64,000 nucleotides of DNA. Origin: Dactylis glomerata (lineage: Eukaryota > Streptophyta > Magnoliopsida > Poales > Poaceae). Below the pieces are notes generated by a model. That model made no database searches and was not told where the DNA came from. It saw only the letters and a program-made list of their open reading frames with translations. Position numbers and translations under genes: made by a program. The stretch lies in contig QXEO01000216.1 of assembly GCA_007115705.1 (NCBI GenBank), forward strand, positions 451,172 through 515,171, given 5' to 3'. How positions within the stretch are numbered: position 1 is the stretch's first letter; every line of letters begins with the position of its first letter. This document shows positions 58,781 to 64,000 of the stretch, in pieces.

Positions 58781-61040
58781 CGACTCGAGGCACAAGCACA
58801 ACTCATTATCCATTCCATCCGACATCCGAGGACGGTAGCTCCAAACCAACGGGACCCCTAGTCCCGACGTAGAGTCGCTGACAGAACATACCAGAAGAAA
58901 ATAAACCAGCCGCGACGGCGACCCTTGGCAAATCTGCGCCACCCATGGCGTGCCGGGCGCCGACATTGCCGTTCACCACGCAACGTGAGGCGAGCAGTTC
59001 CTCAGTCGGCGCACCGTACGCCCCCGTCATCGTCTTCGCGCACGACAGCCAGAGACAAAGACACCGATCGCGAGCAGCTCGCGGGCATGGAGGGGCAACC
59101 AGGGAAAACCTTAAACGATCGAGACGCCAACAATGGCCGGCCGCCGTGCGCCCGTCAGGTCAATTCCCATGGCCGTCGCGCTCGCGCGTGCTTTGCAGTG
59201 ACAAATCGGGCCTAACCGTGACGTATGGCAAGGGGTGGCCGGCGTCGAGCGCGCAAAAGTAGCCCGCCCGGCCGGACCCTTCTCGTCTCCAGAAATTTAA
59301 ACTCACGACATGGACCGCCATGCGTGTTTTCGTTTTCAGTTTACCCGATCGGCACACGAAACTGCTGCAAGAACGAGCTATCCTATTAATGTCTTCACGG
59401 AGATGAAAAGGGAAAATCTGCGCTAGGGTTCTAGAACGACCGCCGTCGATAGCTCTAGTGAAAGCACGGTGACGGTGACGTCAGTACGGCCGCCATCGAG
59501 CCGTCAGGTGTAGGCGAACCAGGTGCACACATGGAGCTGTCGTCCTGCGATCGAGCTGCGGCACATCAACCGGACTAGTAGACTACCGGTGTAGCCTGTG
59601 CGGCTAATTTGCATCCGATAATGGCGTCCGCCGCAAGCTGACACCTGGTTTTGCTGTCTTCTGTACTTCCGGATCTCAGGCACTGTATACGCAGTGATTT
59701 TGCCCGGGAGGCGGGTAACCGAGGAGATCTGGTAAGTTTGATTTGAGTATATGTGATGATGCAGACTTTGTTAACAATTTGTGCCCAGAAAAATCGAATT
59801 TGCATGTGAGTTTTGGAGGCAGGTTGTTCTTGTGTTCTTGACATATCCCGAGTTTTCCTGACTGAGCCGTACAAGCGAGAGACATTGACTGAACTTGGTC
59901 AGTCGTGAGAATGGAGTTTCTTGACAATTTGTAGGATCACAATACACCTGGGTTCCTTGATCCAACGAGGTTGCTCGATCGGCTTGAAAGTGGATATGAT
60001 CAAGTCCAACAACACGGCGCTTATAGTGCCGTGCTAGCAATGGGGCTAGCTCTCTCCTATCGCCCGTTCGTTCGCATCGACGAACTGACGAAGACGTTTC
60101 CGGCCAAACATTCGAGAACCTACAGGCGAGCACTGTTTACAGATTTGGAGAGACCTGTCTCCGGAGGCCATACTGTTTCCGGCATTGCATTGCATCCCTC
60201 TGGCTCCTACTACTCGGCATATCCAGCGCCGGCTGTCGACGACGACGTCGAGCGACATCGTCCTCGACGACTAATCAGCCCCCGATCCCAGACAAACAAT
60301 GGCTTTCCAGCCACGATCAAGGTAGTACCCGACAACCTATGTAGATCGCCTAGCTTGTGTCGTTGAATAGAAGCAACCCATGGAGCGATCGACGACTGAT
60401 AGAGAAGGATTTGGATGAACACCTCAGGGACGACGTGTTGCTGCTATCAGGTTTGGTGTACGTATGTGTATTCGTACATGCCGTGTCGAGCTTGTGTACG
60501 CGTAGGTGACATGATGAAAGGTCAGGCCTAATTGGCATTTGTGGCTTTGGTTACTGTTGCTGCGTGTGGCAATGAACCACAGGAACGACCAGAGGTGAGC
60601 TTCAAGCCTACTAGCTGCTTCGCTTGAACTGTCACACCAAATCAAACCGCCATGGGGTGGCATTTGTGGTCGATTGCCTATGTAGTTTGGAGACATGAAT
60701 AGGGACTAGACCATCCGTGATCCGTGCAGCCGTCATGCCAGGGTCCGCCACTAGCCAAGATTTGAGAAGGTTAGGGTCATTTTCAACGGGCTGACCTATT
60801 TCGGTGTCCGAAACAGCTTGATTCAGTATATTTGGATCGACCGTTGAATACAAAATCGTATACGAACACGCGCTGGGCACAACTCATTTTCAGGCCACGC
60901 CCCTGTTGTGGCCTTTTCATCCATGTTGCTTATAGTTTCTAACCAAAAATAGATCACAATAAAATTCTAAATTGATAGGAAACCTGATAAAATCAAATAG
61001 TTTAAAGGTCTCTAAAATGTAAGAAGTTCAAATCATACGG
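58781..61040. other. Mixed GC-rich intergenic DNA, no gene supported
   Basis: 58900-59300 is GC- and CpG-rich, then 59380-60900 is mixed. ORFs up to about 131 codons occur on both strands (for example 59971-60366) without a domain, repeat or splice structure I can recognise. It may be a regulatory region or the remains of something unrecognised. Confidence 0.4.
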
Positions 61041-61045
61041 GGTTG

Positions 61046-61630
61046 GTTACAGGATTACTTTTTTCGTGAATCCAAATATGATTAACCAAATCTTCATGGA
61101 GAGCGTGGTTGGTTGTCCGGTCTCAAATCTTGTGATGTGCATGGAGAAACTCCTGGAACGATGTCGGTCTAGGGTTTCGAGAAACCAAATCATCCTGAAA
61201 ATCCCACCCTTGATCATAGAAACTATCAACACACTCCTCCTCAACGATCATGTTATGCATGATCACGCAAGCATTCATGACCTCTCACATTTGCTGAGCA
61301 CATTATTGCCTAGTAGGGTGGCAAACAATGGCCCAACAAGACTGCAGAACACCAAATGCTCGCTCCATATCCTTACGACAAGCTTCCTGTTCTTTCGCAA
61401 ACCTACTATATTTTTCCTCCTTGGGATCACGATGTGTCTTCATGAAAACCCTTGGTGTATCGATGGTTCATAATCTCATAGCTCACGGACTGGGCATTGT
61501 CTTCCACAAGCCTAGCAAATATAGCAAGTGCATCCTCCTGGAAGCTGAGGACTACCACGTCCACGTCGCGGTTAGCACATTATCTTCCTCACTGACTTCG
61601 GCCATCCCTTACCTGCAGAACTAACATACT
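61046..61630 (-). pseudogene. PIF/Harbinger transposase fragment
   Basis: In changing - strand frames the sequence reads IFARLVEDNAQSVSYEI then NHRYTKGF (61535-61450), RFAKEQEACRKDMERAFGVLQ (about 61405-61345), then VMNACVIMHNMIVEEE (about 61280-61230) and LVNHIWIHEK near 61070. This is the order of the C-terminal half of plant DDE_Tnp_4 (PIF) nucleases. Part of the middle is deleted, several stops and frameshifts are present, and the N-terminal half is absent. It is divergently placed to the Myb-like ORF1 exon at 61647, the usual PIF pairing. Confidence 0.75.
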
Positions 61631-61646
61631 TTTCTTTCAATCGTAG

Positions 61647-62181
61647 GATCATACACCAAGGACGTCGAGTTCCTGAAATCGCCCATCGTTAACTACAAAG
61701 AGATGCAGATCATCTTTTTGTTCGGGCTTGCCACCGGCAAGTTCTCCATGGGCTCAGGTGAGGCCCTGGTCATGCGTCTAGCTGCATCTTCACCTAAGGA
61801 TGCTGACGTGTAAGAGTTAGACATGGTGATCCTCGATGCCCCCTCCCCCACTAACAACCTGCTAACACCCCTGAAAAGGTGTTTGCAGGATGGATGAAGA
61901 TAGAAGTGTTCACCGACGACAAGCTTGCAGTGTTCAAAAACATGAATACCGCTGTTAAGGACGTCACACAGGCGATCCGGGATAACAAGCCCACCAACAT
62001 GCACCCTACCATGTACGCCGTTGTGATGGATATCATCGGCTTCACAGAGGAGGCCCTCATGGCGGTGCTCAGCCACCTTGTCGACCACAAGGCCTAGGGT
62101 ACCAAATTTTTTGGCATGGTGCCGACACACAGGGTCCTCTGGCTAAGGACCTACCTTGCCAAGCACTACTACAATATGTAG
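61647..62181 (+). pseudogene. Myb/SANT-like ORF1 exon of a PIF/Harbinger element
   Basis: An acceptor-like TTTTCTTTCAATCGTAG precedes 61647. The frame then reads VNYKEMQIIFLFGLATGKFS, has a stop near 61811 and a frame change near 61880, and continues with VFKNMNTAVKDVTQAI, VVMDIIGFTEEALMAVLSHL, a TAG at 62095, and RVLWLRTYLAKHYYNM to TAG at 62179. Proteins with this C-terminal pattern (small helical block ending in VLWLR.LAKHYY) are Myb/SANT-like partners of PIF transposases, which bind the element ends. It is disrupted and inactive as it stands. Confidence 0.65.
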
Positions 62182-62457
62182 TTGTGCCCTTGGGGTGGAG
62201 AGGGGACGCATGCGTAGATGATGATGATGTACATTTTGGTTGTAGCTAGGTAATGTTGAACTGGCGGTGGTAGGATGACACCCACTTTTATTATGGTCTT
62301 AGGTTTACACCGTAGTATTGTAGGATGAACTTGTAATCCAATTTTGCATGCTCCTCTAACTTCATGATGTGATGTCAACAATGTAATGCTAAGTTATGAC
62401 TTCTTTGAATCTTCTGATGCATAAAAGATCTTACTTATTGTTCTTATGCCAGGCTAG

Positions 62458-62619
62458 TGGTATGTGGTCTTCCGAGGGAGAAATCCAGGTATCTACAGCT
62501 CATGGAAGATCTGCCAAGAGCTGTTCAATGACTACTCCAACAACAGCTACAGAGGATACACAACTTTGGAAGAGGCAGAAGCTGAGTACGATAGCTTCTT
62601 GGATGATCAAGCCATGTAA
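62458..62619 (+). pseudogene. RNase H1 N-terminal (Caulimo_VI-like) domain exon
   Basis: An exon-like frame of 53 codons, just after a pyrimidine-rich acceptor (GCCAGGCTAG), reads WYVVFRGRNPGIYSSW, then CQELFNDYSNNSYRGY and a LEEAEAEY helix, ending FLDDQAM-stop. This is the hybrid-binding N-terminal domain of RNase H1, also seen as the viroplasmin domain (PF01693), with its W-x(5-7)-PGIY and S-GY signatures. No RNase H catalytic domain follows. It lacks its own start codon, so it is an exon or a fragment. It sits 280 bases after the ORF1 exon on the same strand. Confidence 0.65.
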
Positions 62620-64000
62620 CAACCATTGTCGTTAGCACAAGGAGCACCTGAACCGCAGGGTGTTCTTGCAATGCATCTAGCAGAAGTAGCACTTGAAGTA
62701 CGTGAGAGTAGGGTTAAAGATTTCATAATCATCTTCCTGATCATCGTGCTTCTGACTCCAGTATGATCGGTTGTAACATACAATATCATGGTAATGTCAA
62801 CCTCTTTAAACAATGGGAAGAATATGTAACTGCCATGTGTGCAACCAAACATCTATTTGGTATATGAGCAGAGGCTACCAAATAAATTGAGCTTTGTTGC
62901 CGAATCGATGAACAAATTTTCATCACGAGCAACCAAACAACTTACCAATTATGGCTCATGACTCGTTTACAATGGGCAACTCAATCTAGTCTAGGGTCTA
63001 TTCCTAAATTGAGCCCAGCTTATCAAACGCCCCCTAAACAAAGGTCGCCTGAAGGTTCTGGAAACTCTCCGTTGTTCAGGACAAGAGAAGATATCAGAAC
63101 TGATTTTTTTTCGAAAAGGAGATATCAGAACTGATTTGTTTAGGAAAAACATCTGATGGTTCAGTATGCTCTGCACCCTCTCTTCTCCGCATAAGAAAAA
63201 GTCGCAAGATGGACGTACGGGAGTCGCACGTGGTACCACGCCATGGATCGGTGAAGATTCTTTCTAGCCACCTCACCTCCTGAACAGGAAAATATCCTGA
63301 CGCTGTGCATGGAATCTCTGCCTCCCATAACCTGACGACCTGACCGACCGACCTTCTACTCCATGATGATGCTGGGCGGGCCGGTTGAGAAATATCAAGA
63401 GGGCCGAGTCCTGGCCGTGATACAGTTGGCTTCGTGGTGGGCTCTAAAGTCAAACAAGATGCATGGGAGGGGAGGGGAGGGGAGAATCCAACTCTAATCC
63501 GGCCTCGTTTCGGAAGCGCGCAGCCTCACGTTCGATAGTATACTCCGTGAATATATATCTTGATGATATGAAGATCCGTCCGATCGACTGCCACACGGAG
63601 GCCTGCTCGCCTGAATCAGTCCACGACGGAGGCCAGCTGTCTCATGACACGAACTCCGCGGCCAGCCACATGGGCGCCCCGCCGGCGCGCCACCTGTAAC
63701 GGCGCCCCGCCCCGCCGCCCGAATTTGTCAGCCGGCCGGCCGGTGGCGACAAGGAACGGCTGCAGATATAAACTTTACGTACGCGATGATGCATTGGAGC
63801 GTGTTAATTTGGAGGATTGTGTGTCACTGCAGCTATAGCTTTCTTCCCGTAATGCCGTAAGCAGTTACGGCCGGATATGCGAAAGGTTGCCGGTGGCCGG
63901 CGCAAGGTCGTCTTCTCCATGGGAGGATGTCCGTGGGCTACAGCTGTTCTATATGGTGCTAACGTACGTGGCATCTCCCGGAAGAGAAGCTCGGCGCATG
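62620..64000. other. Right-end intergenic DNA, no gene supported
   Basis: 62620-63060 is AT-rich. 63088-63137 holds a short direct repeat (GATATCAGAACTGATT twice). 63465-63485 is a guanine-rich run. 63640-63760 is GC-rich with GGCCGGCCGG. None of the ORFs has a recognisable domain. A gene may start to the right of the window. Confidence 0.4.

Noticed and set aside
59971..60366. 131-codon + strand ORF as a possible gene
   Set aside because: No start context, domain or splice pattern, and overlapping ORFs of similar size on the other strand.
61036..63035. Terminal inverted repeats of the PIF/Harbinger remnant (GGGGTTGGTTACAGG near 61039, and GGGGGCGTTTG on the reverse near 63035)
   Set aside because: Only weakly alike, and the flanking three bases do not form a matching TAA/TTA duplication, so the element ends stay undefined.
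63094..63453. 119-codon - strand ORF
   Set aside because: No domain, and it runs through the short GATATCAGAACTGATT repeat; treated as chance.
1..64000. CRISPR arrays, bacterial operons, tRNA or rRNA genes
   Set aside because: No spaced short repeats of that type, no cloverleaf or rRNA motifs noticed. The tRNA-like words found are retrotransposon primer sites.

Overview
This is grass nuclear DNA, most likely from a Pooideae species (wheat, barley, oat or ryegrass group); I cannot name the species. The evidence is a BARE/Angela-type copia element with LTRs of about 1.75 kb and an initiator-Met primer site, several Ty3/gypsy elements whose LTRs begin TGATACGTCTC and which carry a tRNA-Asp primer site, a Tat-like gypsy element with a spliced antisense gene, and a grass-type PIF/Harbinger remnant. 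No rRNA, tRNA gene, CRISPR array or intact cellular gene was found.

Positions 1-56003 read as a single old copia element (D, + strand) expanded by nested insertions. Its 5' LTR lies left of the window. What remains is its leader (2940-3887), two non-coding internal pieces (26705-28178 and 52133-54197) and its 3' LTR (54198-56003). Three insertions broke D. (1) K, a long gypsy LTR ending at 2939 (target duplication TTACA). (2) C, a - strand gypsy element at 3888-26699 (ATAGT). Its 3' LTR holds a non-autonomous hAT (4840-20463, 8-bp duplication CTTCTTGG), which holds gypsy element A (5007-19682), whose 3' LTR holds gypsy element B (12562-19124, TGCGT). (3) E, a - strand gypsy element at 28179-52127 (GTGTG). 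Its 3' LTR holds F (28998-37817), whose antisense gene holds solo LTR G (32690-34347, CCGAC). E's interior holds copia element H (39678-47511), whose reverse transcriptase holds a hAT-type MITE (42481-42886, GCTCCCAC).

None of the gypsy elements A, B, C, E and F shows a pol gene here. A carries a gag-like frame, E a different broken gag, and B an intact 197-codon ORF that I do not recognise. A, B, C and E share a long non-coding 3' module in which the polypurine tract motif AAGCTTGGGGATGC appears twice internally as well as next to the 3' LTR. They look like non-autonomous relatives that keep shared replication signals but carry different coding modules, presumably relying on an autonomous partner elsewhere. 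H once encoded a full gag-pol but has several stops and frameshifts and has lost the TATA part of its 5' LTR.

The right end (56004-64000) is not LTR-dense. It holds a degraded - strand relative of a grass DUF4283-like family, a PIF/Harbinger remnant (- strand transposase fragment, + strand Myb/SANT-like ORF1 exon and an RNase H1 N-terminal-like exon), and GC-rich or AT-rich DNA in which I can support no gene.
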